Source of the DNA: Mycolicibacterium helvum
GTDB taxonomy: Bacteria; Actinomycetota; Actinomycetes; Mycobacteriales; Mycobacteriaceae
Direction of reading: 5' to 3'
Assembly (NCBI RefSeq): GCF_010731895.1
Contig: NZ_AP022596.1
Coordinates: forward strand, 1,674,001-1,738,000
Length of the DNA: 64,000 nucleotides
Shown piece after piece: positions 39,417 to 48,001 of the stretch. The position numbers and the translations under genes were made by a program. The number at the start of each line of letters is the position of its first letter. Position 1 is the stretch's first letter. The notes beneath the pieces were generated by a model. That model searched no databases and was not told the origin of the DNA. It saw nothing but the letters and a program-made list of their open reading frames with translations.

Positions 39417-40391
39417 TCAATCGCGCAACGCACCGACATTTTCTCGATACCACGCCACAGTCCGCTCCAGCCCTTCCCGCAAGCCGACCTGCGGAGTCCA
39501 TCCCGTGTCTCTGAGTTTGGAGATGTCGAGCAATTTCTGTGGCGTGCCGTCCGGCTTGGTGGTGTCCCACTCGGTGTGACCGGAATAGCCGACGATCGAG
39601 GCGATGGTTGCGGCAATCTCGCTGATGGTGACGTCTGTTCCGCTACCGACGTTGACTTGGTCGGGACCGTCATAGTGCTCGAGAAGGTGCAGACAGGCGT
39701 CGGCCATGTCGTCGGAGTGCAGGAACTCGCGGCGGGGTGTGCCCGTTCCCCAATTCGTCACCGAAGGCGAGCCCGCCTGCGCCGCGTCGTCGTAGCGGCG
39801 GATCAGTGCGGGGAGCACGTGAGATCCCGTGCGCGAGAAGTTGTCGTTGGGCCCATAGAGGTTTGTCGGCATCGCTGAAATCCACGGCAGGCCATACTGA
39901 CGACGGACTGCCTGTACCTGCAATATCCCCGCGATCTTGGCGATCGCATACGCATCGTTGGTCGGCTCGAGCGGACCGGTGAGCAGCGACTCTTCCCGAA
40001 TCGGCTGCGGAGCCAGCTTGGGATAGATGCACGACGAGCCAAGGAACAGCAGCCGTTCCACGCCGACCTCGCGAGCAGCGTCGAGAACGTTGACTTGAAT
40101 GCGGAGATTGTCGCTGAGGAAATCCACCGGGTATGTGCTGTTGGCCAGGATCCCGCCAACCTTCGCCGCCGCCAACACCACGTACTTCGGCCGTGCTTCG
40201 GCGAAGAAGGCCGAAACCGCGTCACGGTCCTTTAGGTCGAGTTCAGCTGAGGTTTTGCCGATGATTTTCTCGAACCCCGCGGCGCGGAGCTTGCGAACGA
40301 CTGCAGAACCGACCAGCCCGCGGTGCCCAGCGACATAAAACGGTGCACCACGATCGAGCTCGGCGGGCCAATACTGCGATCGGACCGTCAT
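39417..40391 (-). CDS. fcl: GDP-L-fucose synthase
   Basis: A 324-residue SDR, the epimerase-reductase that turns GDP-4-keto-6-deoxymannose into GDP-L-fucose with NADPH. Seen: [16 protein letters not shown] (dinucleotide loop), [11 protein letters not shown] with the catalytic serine, YAIAK with Tyr and Lys, and [19 protein letters not shown], all specific to the GMER group. ATG 40391 overlaps the gmd stop (ATGA); upstream residues of the open frame belong to gmd. Together with Gmd it completes the two-step route from GDP-mannose. Confidence 0.93.
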   Translation of the reverse strand: MTVRSQYWPAELDRGAPFYVAGHRGLVGSAVVRKLRAAGFEKIIGKTSAELDLKDRDAVSAFFAEARPKYVVLAAAKVGGILANSTYPVDFLSDNLRIQVNVLDAAREVGVERLLFLGSSCIYPKLAPQPIREESLLTGPLEPTNDAYAIAKIAGILQVQAVRRQYGLPWISAMPTNLYGPNDNFSRTGSHVLPALIRRYDDAAQAGSPSVTNWGTGTPRREFLHSDDMADACLHLLEHYDGPDQVNVGSGTDVTISEIAATIASIVGYSGHTEWDTTKPDGTPQKLLDISKLRDTGWTPQVGLREGLERTVAWYRENVGALRD

Positions 40392-41443
40392 CCGGCGACG
40401 ATTCCTGTCCCGCCGGAGGTCCCCCAGGAGGCCAACCGCACCGTGTCGATCCAGGGCTTGCCCGCATGGGCGAGTGCCTCGACGTCGGCGTCGACCATCA
40501 GTCGAGCAAGCTCGCGGCCGTCGACCGTTGGCACCCAATCGAGTTTGTCACGGGCTCGCGAAGCGTCCCCGATGAGCGCATCGACCTCAGTGGGGCGAAG
40601 GTAACGCTCGTCAAATCGGACGTAGTCTTCCCAGCTCAGGCCAACGCGACCGAAGGCGATCTCCAGGAATTCCCGCACCGAGATACCTACGCCCGTCGCA
40701 AGCACGTAATCATCGGGTTCATCGACCTGAAGCATGCGCCACATACCCTCGACGTACTCGGCGGCGTAGCCCCAGTCACGTATCGAGTCCAGGTTGCCCA
40801 TGTAGAGGTGATCCTGCAAACCAGCCTTTATGGCGGCGACTGCCCGGGTGATCTTGCGAGTAACGAAAGTCTCGCCGCGCCTTGGTGATTCATGGTTGAA
40901 CAGAATCCCGTTGACCGCGAAAATTCCGTATGCCTCCCGGTAATTCTTGGTGATCCAGTAGCTGTACAGCTTGGCGGCGGCGTAGGGCGATCGTGGGTAA
41001 AACGGTGTGTTCTCATCCTGCGGGGGAGGTGTGGCCCCGTATAACTCCGACGAAGACGCTTGGTAAAAGCGGGTCTTGATGCCCGATAGCCGTACCGCCT
41101 CGAGCATGCGAACAGTCCCCGTCCCGGTGGTGTCGGCCGTGTGTTCGGGTTCATCGAAAGACACTCGAACGTGGGACTGCGCCGCCAGGTTGTAGACCTC
41201 GTCAGGATCGATCTTGGCGAGAAGCGTCACGAGGCGGGCGCCGTCGCTGAGGTCGCCATAGTGCAAAAACAACTTGGCCCCTGGCGAGTGCGGATCGACG
41301 TAAAGATGGTCTATGCGAGACGTGTTGAATGTCGACGCACGGCGGATGAGTCCGTGAACTTCGTAACCCTTGGCGAGTAATAGCTCAGCTAGGTAGGAGC
41401 CATCCTGTCCGGTTATACCGGTGATCAATGCTCGTTTCACCAT
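40388..41443 (-). CDS. gmd: GDP-mannose 4,6-dehydratase
   Basis: A 351-residue [22 protein letters not shown] (coenzyme loop), [43 protein letters not shown] with the catalytic Tyr/Lys, and [17 protein letters not shown], all hallmarks of Gmd. It makes GDP-4-keto-6-deoxy-D-mannose. Coupled to fcl. The 102 nt upstream, up to the stop of the next SDR, are A+T-rich and may include a promoter of its own. Confidence 0.95.
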   Translation of the reverse strand: MVKRALITGITGQDGSYLAELLLAKGYEVHGLIRRASTFNTSRIDHLYVDPHSPGAKLFLHYGDLSDGARLVTLLAKIDPDEVYNLAAQSHVRVSFDEPEHTADTTGTGTVRMLEAVRLSGIKTRFYQASSSELYGATPPPQDENTPFYPRSPYAAAKLYSYWITKNYREAYGIFAVNGILFNHESPRRGETFVTRKITRAVAAIKAGLQDHLYMGNLDSIRDWGYAAEYVEGMWRMLQVDEPDDYVLATGVGISVREFLEIAFGRVGLSWEDYVRFDERYLRPTEVDALIGDASRARDKLDWVPTVDGRELARLMVDADVEALAHAGKPWIDTVRLASWGTSGGTGIVAG

Positions 41444-41545
41444 AAATGCGTTGTCTTCCTATTGGATCCGCGACGACATAGTGCCCACCCCACTCAAGTA
41501 ATAAGCCTACCGACCGACAGTCGGGATTCGTCACGAAAAAACGCG

Positions 41546-42499
41546 CTAGGTCAGCCGACCTTGCAGATCTGGAAGGAAATCAGGCGTCGCCCAAGTTCGT
41601 TGCAAGGTGGAGTCGAGCTCGTACTGCGGACTCCACCCGAAGATATCGTGAATGCGCGAGATATCGGCTCCGAGGTAGGGCCGATCGACGGCTCGCATCC
41701 GCTTCGGGTCTTGCCTGATCTCGAACGTCAAGCCCAGCACCGACCGCATACGCGCGAGGACCTCCTCAACCGAGTATTGCTGCCCGCTACCGAGATTCAC
41801 CACCTCGCAGTCGACTCCCGCCGGGTTCTTGCCCATTGCCACGGCGGCGAATCCACCCGCTGCGTCCCGCACATCGATGTAGTCACGTTTCGGCCAGATA
41901 TTGCCGAGGTCAATAGTGTCGACACCCTCGCGCAACTGGGCGACGATGGCGGGCAGCAGGTGTGGATTGGTTTCGCCCGGCCCAATCACGTTGAAAAGCC
42001 GCACGATGCCGGCCGAGATCCCGCGGTCAGCCGCAAATGCCCGCACATATGCCTCACCGTGAAGCTTGGTGATGCCGTAGATGTCGGCGGGTTCAAGCGG
42101 CGAATCCAGCTCACGATGGGCGGCCTCGTCCGGCTGATAGACCGCCCCGCTGCTGGCGAAGACGAAGCGGGTCCCGGGTGGACAGGCGGCGAGCACGTTC
42201 ACCGTCCCGGTGACGTTGGTGGACACTGCATTTGCCGGGTCGGCATCGCATTCGGGGATGTAGTGAATGGCGGCAAGGTGCACCACCACATCGGGCTGGA
42301 AGTCCTCGATCACGGCTTTCACCGCTGCCGCGTCGCGAATGTCGACTCGCCGGAAACCCGGGCCCGCGACCTCGTCCTTCAGCCACTCAGGAGTGCCGTA
42401 ACGCAATATGTCGACGATCAGTAAGTCTGCTTCGGCCCGCAGTTGCCGCACCAGCTCTTTACCGACGAAACCCGCACCACCTGTGACCACGATGCGCAT
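41546..42499 (-). CDS. NAD-dependent nucleotide-sugar epimerase/dehydratase (SDR)
   Basis: A 317-residue extended SDR: MRIVVTGGAGFVG, VVHLAAIHYIPECDADP, FASSGAVYQ with the catalytic serine and YGITKLHGE with Tyr/Lys. It resembles UDP-glucose 4-epimerase-like and GDP-4-keto-6-deoxyhexose reductase-like enzymes; sequence alone does not decide. Beside gmd it could divert the keto intermediate to GDP-rhamnose or 6-deoxytalose, or epimerise another nucleotide sugar. ATG 42499 is the family start; the frame is open to 42565 within the next gene's end. Confidence 0.78.
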   Translation of the reverse strand: MRIVVTGGAGFVGKELVRQLRAEADLLIVDILRYGTPEWLKDEVAGPGFRRVDIRDAAAVKAVIEDFQPDVVVHLAAIHYIPECDADPANAVSTNVTGTVNVLAACPPGTRFVFASSGAVYQPDEAAHRELDSPLEPADIYGITKLHGEAYVRAFAADRGISAGIVRLFNVIGPGETNPHLLPAIVAQLREGVDTIDLGNIWPKRDYIDVRDAAGGFAAVAMGKNPAGVDCEVVNLGSGQQYSVEEVLARMRSVLGLTFEIRQDPKRMRAVDRPYLGADISRIHDIFGWSPQYELDSTLQRTWATPDFLPDLQGRLT

Positions 42500-42527
42500 G
42501 CTTATCCCTACGTTAATGACTGAACGG

Positions 42528-43673
42528 CTATTGCTTCGCCAGAAGCTCGTGAACGCACACTTCAAACGACCTCGCGATATCCGACCAGTCCAGCGTCTGC
42601 GCCCCGATCAGTCCCGCTTGTGAAAAACTCTGCCAACCAGCGTCGGCGGCCAGTAGGGCGTCCGCGAACTCGGTCGGCGTAGTTCCACATACCACCCCAA
42701 CGCGATACTGCTCCACCACGTCTTTGGCGCCGTTCTCGGCAAAGGTGGGCGTCACCACGGGCAGGCCGCTGGCCATCGCTTCGGTGATCACCCGTGGAAA
42801 TCCCTCGCGCATGCTCGGCATCCCGAGAACTGCTGCGCGCGAGAGAAGTTCAATCTTTCGTTCCTCGGTGACGGAGCCGAGAACCTTGATCCGATCCGCC
42901 ACCGGGGATAGTCGGGCGCGCTCTTCGATCTCGGTTCTGGCGGGACCGTCACCAGCGATCACCAAGTCACCCGCGAATCCACGCTCGGCGGCGAGAGCGA
43001 AACCGTCGATGAGCAGGGGTAGGTTCTTGTGCGGCGCCAATCGACCGACGTAGAGCGCGCCTGAGCGGTCAGCACGCGCGGTGGGCTGGTAGCGCTGGAC
43101 TTCAATACCGCTGGGCAAGACCGAGAACTCTTGTCCCGACTCGATTCTCATCGCTGCCGCGACGCCCTCGCTGACCGCGAAGTTCGAAGCCACCAAGCGG
43201 GGAAAAAGCCGTTGCGCCAACCGAAGTGGCACACCTTCGCGCACTTCGCACCAATGGATTCCGCCGTGACGACGCGCTCGCCTGGTCAGCATGGGAATAT
43301 GCAGCAGCGGCCATTGATTGATCAGGTAAAAGTCGTACTTCTGGGTCTTCTCCAGACGCCGGACCCTGGCACTGAAGCGGACGATATCGGACCAGTTCCG
43401 CCTCAATGCCGGGATCAACGGCTTACGGTAGCCGCCGCTGCCTTGACAACGAAAGACACGGACCCCGTTGATCACCTCTTCGTCGGCAAGCCCGGCCTGA
43501 TGGCCGATGCAGTAGACGTCCACCGAGTGGCCGCGCCGCACCATGGCTTGAGCCAGCTCTTGAAAGAACACTTCCTGGCCGCCGACGTTCGGGTAGTACA
43601 ACTCAGTCACAAACGCGAAACGCAACGCCCCAACCGCGTCTGCAATTTTTGATTGTGAATCGCCCCCGATCAT
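42528..43673 (-). CDS. GT4-family glycosyltransferase
   Basis: A 381-residue GT-B glycosyltransferase: FVTELYYPNVGGQEVFFQELAQ at the acceptor side, ALYVGRLAPHKNLPLLIDGF, LVIAGDGPARTEIEERA, and the donor-side EX7E motif EGFPRVITEAMASGLPVV. GDP-sugar use would fit the neighbouring gmd and fcl, but is not proven. It is the first gene of the four-gene run down to fcl and the last island gene before fgd1. A TATTAT hexamer (complement of 43683-43688) 9 nt upstream of the ATG may be its -10 box. Confidence 0.85.
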   Translation of the reverse strand: MIGGDSQSKIADAVGALRFAFVTELYYPNVGGQEVFFQELAQAMVRRGHSVDVYCIGHQAGLADEEVINGVRVFRCQGSGGYRKPLIPALRRNWSDIVRFSARVRRLEKTQKYDFYLINQWPLLHIPMLTRRARRHGGIHWCEVREGVPLRLAQRLFPRLVASNFAVSEGVAAAMRIESGQEFSVLPSGIEVQRYQPTARADRSGALYVGRLAPHKNLPLLIDGFALAAERGFAGDLVIAGDGPARTEIEERARLSPVADRIKVLGSVTEERKIELLSRAAVLGMPSMREGFPRVITEAMASGLPVVTPTFAENGAKDVVEQYRVGVVCGTTPTEFADALLAADAGWQSFSQAGLIGAQTLDWSDIARSFEVCVHELLAKQ

Positions 43674-43732
43674 TTCGGAGGAATAATATCAGTGATCGAT
43701 CCCGTAGCCGTTGGGAAATCGGCAATACCCGC

Positions 43733-44743
43733 CTAGCCGAGCTTGCGCAGCCGCGGCTCCAAATCCTTCTTGAACAGCTCCAAGAAGCGGCGCTGATCCT
43801 GCCGGGGATCGTGGAATACCAAGTGGTTCAAGCCCCAGTCGACGTAATCCTTGACCTTCTCGACGGCCTCGTCGGGATCGGAGGCCACGATCCACCGCTT
43901 GGCGACCTGTTCGATCGGCAGCGCATCGGCGGCCTTCTCCATCTCGATCGGGTCGTCGATGGAGTGCTTCTGCTCGGCGGTCAGTGACAGCGGCGCCCAA
44001 AACCGGGTGTTCTCCAGCGCAAGCTTCGGGTCCGGATCGTAGGAAATCTTGATCTCGATCATCCGGTCGATGTCGTCAGGGTTCTTCCCGGCGGCCTCGG
44101 CGCCCTCGCGCATCGCGGGAATCAGCTTGTCCTTGTAGAGCTCTTCGCCCTTACCTGAGGTGCAGATGAAGCCATCCCCGGCCCGGCCTGCGTACTTGGC
44201 CACCTGCGGTCCGCCCGCGGCGATGTAAATCGGGATCCCGCCCTCGGGAACGTCGTAGATCGAGGCGCCCTTGGTCTTGTAGTACTCGCCCTCGAAGTCG
44301 ACGCGGTCGCCCAGCCACAGCTCGCGCATCAGGCGAACCGACTCGCGCAACCGCGCGTAGCGCTCCTTGAACTCGGGCCACTCCCCCTCGTAGCCGGTGG
44401 CGATCTCGTTGAGCGCCTCACCGGTGCCGATGCCGAGGAAGATCCGGTCCGGATACAGACACCCCATCGTCGCGAACGCCTGGGCGATGACCGCCGGGTT
44501 GTACCGGAAGGTGGGCGTCAGCACCGATGTACCCAAGACCAGCCGCTTGGTGCGCTCACCCACCGCTGTCATCCACGCCAGTGAGAACGGTGCGTGACCG
44601 CCCTCGTGACGCCACGGCTGGAAGTGGTCACTGACCGTCGCGCTGTCCATCCCGTGCGCCTCGGCCAGCACCGCCAACTCAACCAACTCACGCGGGGCGA
44701 ACTGCTCCGCCGACGCCTTGTATCCCAGTTTCAGTTCAGCCAC
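43733..44743 (-). CDS. fgd1: F420-dependent glucose-6-phosphate dehydrogenase
   Basis: A 336-residue luciferase-like TIM-barrel enzyme that oxidises glucose 6-phosphate while reducing cofactor F420. Same length as M. tuberculosis FGD1, with [67 protein letters not shown] and the C-terminal [11 protein letters not shown] conserved. It supplies reduced F420, which activates nitroimidazole prodrugs in mycobacteria. The start is GTG 44743. Here it is separated from pta by the glycan island, whereas in M. tuberculosis they are adjacent. Its presence is strong evidence for Mycobacteriales. Confidence 0.96.
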   Translation of the reverse strand: MAELKLGYKASAEQFAPRELVELAVLAEAHGMDSATVSDHFQPWRHEGGHAPFSLAWMTAVGERTKRLVLGTSVLTPTFRYNPAVIAQAFATMGCLYPDRIFLGIGTGEALNEIATGYEGEWPEFKERYARLRESVRLMRELWLGDRVDFEGEYYKTKGASIYDVPEGGIPIYIAAGGPQVAKYAGRAGDGFICTSGKGEELYKDKLIPAMREGAEAAGKNPDDIDRMIEIKISYDPDPKLALENTRFWAPLSLTAEQKHSIDDPIEMEKAADALPIEQVAKRWIVASDPDEAVEKVKDYVDWGLNHLVFHDPRQDQRRFLELFKKDLEPRLRKLG

Positions 44744-44796
44744 GCTCTCGTTTCTACTCCCTTCGGCGGCGCGGCGAACGGCCGAGTCCTAAGTTC

Positions 44797-44802
44797 TACA
44801 CT
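44797..44802 (+). promoter_or_regulatory. Candidate -10 box for the metallo-hydrolase gene
   Basis: TACACT fits TANNNT and ends 6 nt before ATG 44809, as for a leaderless transcript. It lies in the 65-nt gap to the divergent fgd1. Confidence 0.4.
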
Positions 44803-44808
44803 CGCGAC

Positions 44809-45543
44809 ATGGCCGTGGCCCTGACCGCAATCACCGAACACGTCCATATGGCACAAACACCACTGGTCAACTGGACGGTGGTCACCGACGACGCCGGCGT
44901 CATGCTGATCGACGCCGGTTTCCCCGGTAGTCGCGACGACGTCCTTCGATCACTGGCCGAACTCGGATTCGGCCCGGCGGACGTCACGGCGATCCTGCTG
45001 ACCCACGCCCACGTCGACCATTTCGGCTCGGCCATCTGGTTCGCCAAAACCCACGACACCCCGGTGTACTGCCACGCCGACGAGGTGGGCCACGCCAAAC
45101 GCGAATACCTACAGCAGGCCTCTCCCGTCGATCTGATGCTGCACGCGTGGCAGCCGCGCTGGGTGAAGTGGTCGTTGGACATCGTCGGCAAAGGCGCACT
45201 GGTGCACGACGGCATCCCGTCGACCGGCGCACTCACCGAGGACGTCGCCGAGCGCCTGCCGGGACGGCCGCTGGCCATACCGACCCCTGGGCATACCGGT
45301 GGCCACTGCTCCTACATCGTCGACGGCGTACTGGTCAGCGGTGACGCCTTGGTGACCGGCCATCCGCTGGCCGCGCGCAGCGGCCCACAGCTCCTGCACC
45401 GGGTGTTCAACCACGACGAGTCGAGCTGCGTGCGCAGCCTGTCCGCGCTGGCGATGCTGGAAACCGATGTGCTGATCCCCGGCCACGGTGACCTGTGGAT
45501 CGGGCCGATCCGCGAGGCCGTGCGTCAGGCCACGCCGCGCTGA
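44809..45543 (+). CDS. Metallo-beta-lactamase-fold hydrolase
   Basis: A 244-residue MBL-fold protein. The metal site is complete: THAHVDH (His66, His68, Asp70, His71), PTPGHTGGHCSY, VSGDALVTG and the final LIPGHGD. It is the counterpart of Rv0406c, which also lies divergent from fgd1. Substrate unknown; family members include glyoxalase II and lactonases. Its last 19 bases overlap the end of the convergent monooxygenase gene. Confidence 0.87.
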   Translation: MAVALTAITEHVHMAQTPLVNWTVVTDDAGVMLIDAGFPGSRDDVLRSLAELGFGPADVTAILLTHAHVDHFGSAIWFAKTHDTPVYCHADEVGHAKREYLQQASPVDLMLHAWQPRWVKWSLDIVGKGALVHDGIPSTGALTEDVAERLPGRPLAIPTPGHTGGHCSYIVDGVLVSGDALVTGHPLAARSGPQLLHRVFNHDESSCVRSLSALAMLETDVLIPGHGDLWIGPIREAVRQATPR

Positions 45544-46892
45544 GCAGCGCTGTCCGGCGAGCCAAGCCCAAGGTTCTCCCGCAGTGTCGCACCGCTGTAC
45601 GCGGTGCGGAATGCGCCGCGTTCCTGCAGTAACGGGACCACGGTGTCGATGAACTCGTCCAAGCCAAGCGGGGTCAGGTGCGGCACCAGGATGAACCCGT
45701 CGCACGCGTCGGCCTGCACATGCCGGTCGATCTCGCTGGCGACATGGGATGCGGTGCCGACGAACTGCTGGCGGCTGGTGACGGCGATGACCAGTTCGCG
45801 AATGGACAGCTTGTCGGCTTGCGCCCGCTCCCGCCAAGCCGCGGCCAACGCCTTGGGGTCGCCGTGGCGCACCCGGCCCTGGGTGATGCTCGGGTCGTCG
45901 ACGGGTTCGATGTCGGGTAGCGGACCGTCCGGGTCGTAGCCCGACAGGTCGCGCTGCCAGACCTGTTCGAGCATCGCGATCGCAGTCTGCGGGCTGACCT
46001 GTTGGCGGCGGATGAACCGTGCTCTCTCCTCGGCGTCGGCGGCGCTGTCGCCGAGGACGAACGTCGCGGCGGGAAAGACCTTGAGGTCGTCGGGATTTCG
46101 TCCGTGCGCCACCGCACGCGCCTTCACGTCCGCGTAGTAGCGCTGGCCGTCCTCCAGTGCGCCGTGCCCAGTGAACAGGGCGTCGGCGTGTTTGGCACCG
46201 AAGTCTCGGCCCTCGTCGGAATCGCCCGCCTGCAGGAGCACCGGATGGCCTTGCGGTCCGGCCGGCAGCGTCGCCACCCCGCGGACGTCGAACTGCGCCC
46301 CGCGGTGCGACACCGTCCGGATCTGGTCCGGATCGACGTAGCTGCCGGAGTCCGGATCGGCGACCACCGCGTCGGCGGCCCAGCTGTCCCAGAACTCGCG
46401 GGCGACGGTGATGAACTCCTCGGCGCGCCGGTAGCGATCGGCGTGGTCGAGAAAGCCACCACGCCTGAAGTTTTCGCCGGTGAATGCGTCCGACGAGGTC
46501 ACCATGTTCCACGCCGCGCGACCGTCGGACAGGTGATCGAGACTGGCGAATTGGCGAGACACTTCGAACGGTTCGTTGAACGTGGTGTTGATGGTGCCGG
46601 CCAGGCCGATGTGCTCGGTGACCGCAACCAGCGCTGCGAGAATCGTGAAGGTATCGGGTCGGCCGACGACATCCAGATCGTGGATCCGGCCCCGGTGCTC
46701 ACGCAGTCGCAGCCCCTCGGCGAGGAAGAAGAAGTCGAACAGCCCCTCCTCGGCTTTGCGGGCGAGGTGGACGAACGAGTCGAACTCGACCTGACTGCCC
46801 GATTCCGGGTCCGACCACACCGTGGTGTTGTTCACCCCTGGGAAATGTGCGGCGAGATGAATCGGTTTGCGCTGCTTTCCTTCTCGGATCAT
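45525..46892 (-). CDS. Flavin-dependent monooxygenase (NtaA/SnaA/DszA type)
   Basis: A 455-residue luciferase-like monooxygenase of the long NtaA/SnaA/DszA group: FFLAEGLRLREHRGRIHDL, LAGTINTTFNEPFEVSRQFA, LDHLSDGRAAWNMVTSSD and PQGHPVLLQAGDSDEGRDF. It would use reduced FMN from a separate reductase. Relatives oxidise nitrilotriacetate, EDTA, or organosulfur compounds; the substrate here is unknown. ATG 46892 overlaps the upstream gene's stop. Third and last gene of an operon of three such enzymes. Confidence 0.85.
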   Translation of the reverse strand: MIREGKQRKPIHLAAHFPGVNNTTVWSDPESGSQVEFDSFVHLARKAEEGLFDFFFLAEGLRLREHRGRIHDLDVVGRPDTFTILAALVAVTEHIGLAGTINTTFNEPFEVSRQFASLDHLSDGRAAWNMVTSSDAFTGENFRRGGFLDHADRYRRAEEFITVAREFWDSWAADAVVADPDSGSYVDPDQIRTVSHRGAQFDVRGVATLPAGPQGHPVLLQAGDSDEGRDFGAKHADALFTGHGALEDGQRYYADVKARAVAHGRNPDDLKVFPAATFVLGDSAADAEERARFIRRQQVSPQTAIAMLEQVWQRDLSGYDPDGPLPDIEPVDDPSITQGRVRHGDPKALAAAWRERAQADKLSIRELVIAVTSRQQFVGTASHVASEIDRHVQADACDGFILVPHLTPLGLDEFIDTVVPLLQERGAFRTAYSGATLRENLGLGSPDSAAQRGVA

Positions 46893-48001
46893 CCTGTCAC
46901 ACCCCAATGTTTGGCCAGTAGTTCGAATGAGCGCAGCCGATCGGCGTGACGGTGGGTGGCCGTCGTCACCACCAACTCGTCGGCACCGGTGACCCGCTGC
47001 AACGCGGTGAGCTTGTCGGCCACCTCATCGGCGTCGCCGACGAACTGCGTGGCGAGCCGGTCCTCGACGACGGCGCGCTGATCGTCGGCCAGCGGCACCA
47101 CCGTGTCGGGATCCGGGTAGGGTTGCGCCCCGCCCTGTGCCCGAATGGAATACACCCATTGACCGAACGGCGCTGCAAGATGCCGCGCGGTGGCTGAGTC
47201 GTCGGCGACGACGACGTCGGCCGAGACCACCACATGCGGCTTCGACAGGTGCGGCGACGGGGTGAACGCCGCCCGGTAGGCATCAACGGCATCCAAGGCC
47301 GAGCTGGGGGTGATGTGGTAGCTCGCTACGAACGGCAGGCCCCGCGCTGCGGCCACCTCAGCGCTCTGCCCCTTGCTGCTGCCGAAGATCCACGGCGTCA
47401 GGCCCGACCCCTCCCCCGGCACCGCGTGCACCGGGTATCCGTCCACGGTGTGACTGCCGACGAGCAGCGCCAAAATGTCATCGACCTGCTCGGCGAAGTC
47501 CGGCGGGGCGGCCTCTGGCTGGGTGAGAACCGTTGACAGCGCTCGCATCCGGGGGCTGGCCAGCAGCGCCCGCACGTCGAACGGCGACGGCACCACCACC
47601 CCGTCGATTTCGCGCCACCCGACGTGGGGCCGGTCTGGCGGATCGCCTCGCTCGACTTCTGTTCGCCGCTGACCGGAGCGACCAAGTCCCAGGTCGATCC
47701 GCCCGGGGTGGAACTGCTCTAGCATTCCGAAGCTTTCCACCACCGCCAATGCCGTGGTGTAGCCCAGCTGGACCGCCGCGGCGCCGACCCTGATCCGTTC
47801 GGTGGCCGCGGCGATCTGACCGATCAGCACCGCCGGTGCCGAGCTCGCAACGGCGACGAAGTGGTGTTCGGCGACCCAGTAGCGCGCATATCCCCACTGC
47901 TCGGCATGGCGGGCGAGGTCGACGGTGTTGTGCAGCGCGGACGCCGCGTCACACCCGGCGCTGATCGGCGACAGGTCCAGAATCGACAGCGGGACGTTCA
48001 C
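46889..48001 (-). CDS. Luciferase-like (LLM class) flavin oxidoreductase
   Basis: A 370-residue LLM protein of the alkanal-monooxygenase-like group that lacks bound-cofactor motifs of F420 enzymes: LSILDLSPISAGCDAASALH at the N-terminus, YWVAEHH, IRVGAAAVQLGYTTALAVVE, FHPGRIDLGLGR, and FVGDADEVADKL near the end. It overlaps both neighbours by 4 nt (ATGA junctions), so all three enzymes are made together. Substrate unknown. Confidence 0.83.
   Translation of the reverse strand: MNVPLSILDLSPISAGCDAASALHNTVDLARHAEQWGYARYWVAEHHFVAVASSAPAVLIGQIAAATERIRVGAAAVQLGYTTALAVVESFGMLEQFHPGRIDLGLGRSGQRRTEVERGDPPDRPHVGWREIDGVVVPSPFDVRALLASPRMRALSTVLTQPEAAPPDFAEQVDDILALLVGSHTVDGYPVHAVPGEGSGLTPWIFGSSKGQSAEVAAARGLPFVASYHITPSSALDAVDAYRAAFTPSPHLSKPHVVVSADVVVADDSATARHLAAPFGQWVYSIRAQGGAQPYPDPDTVVPLADDQRAVVEDRLATQFVGDADEVADKLTALQRVTGADELVVTTATHRHADRLRSFELLAKHWGVTG

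Larger units (their letters stand above)
22395..43673. other. Exopolysaccharide/glycan biosynthesis island between pta and fgd1
   Basis: About 21 kb with 18 genes in five strand blocks, nearly all of them glycan-related, bounded exactly by the two genes that are neighbours in M. tuberculosis. It includes Wzx-, Wzy- and two Wzz-like proteins, six glycosyltransferase-like proteins, gmd/fcl, a GH-A glycosidase and a BcsB-like protein. No transposase, integrase or flanking tRNA is visible, and no priming phosphoglycosyltransferase. Several stretches are richer in A and T than the flanks. Confidence 0.85.

Noticed and set aside
45109..46512. Long minus-strand open frame of 467 codons
   Set aside because: Its protein is Arg/Gly/Asp-rich nonsense and it lies over the monooxygenase and metallo-hydrolase genes, whose frames have clear family motifs. 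It is a GC-bias shadow.
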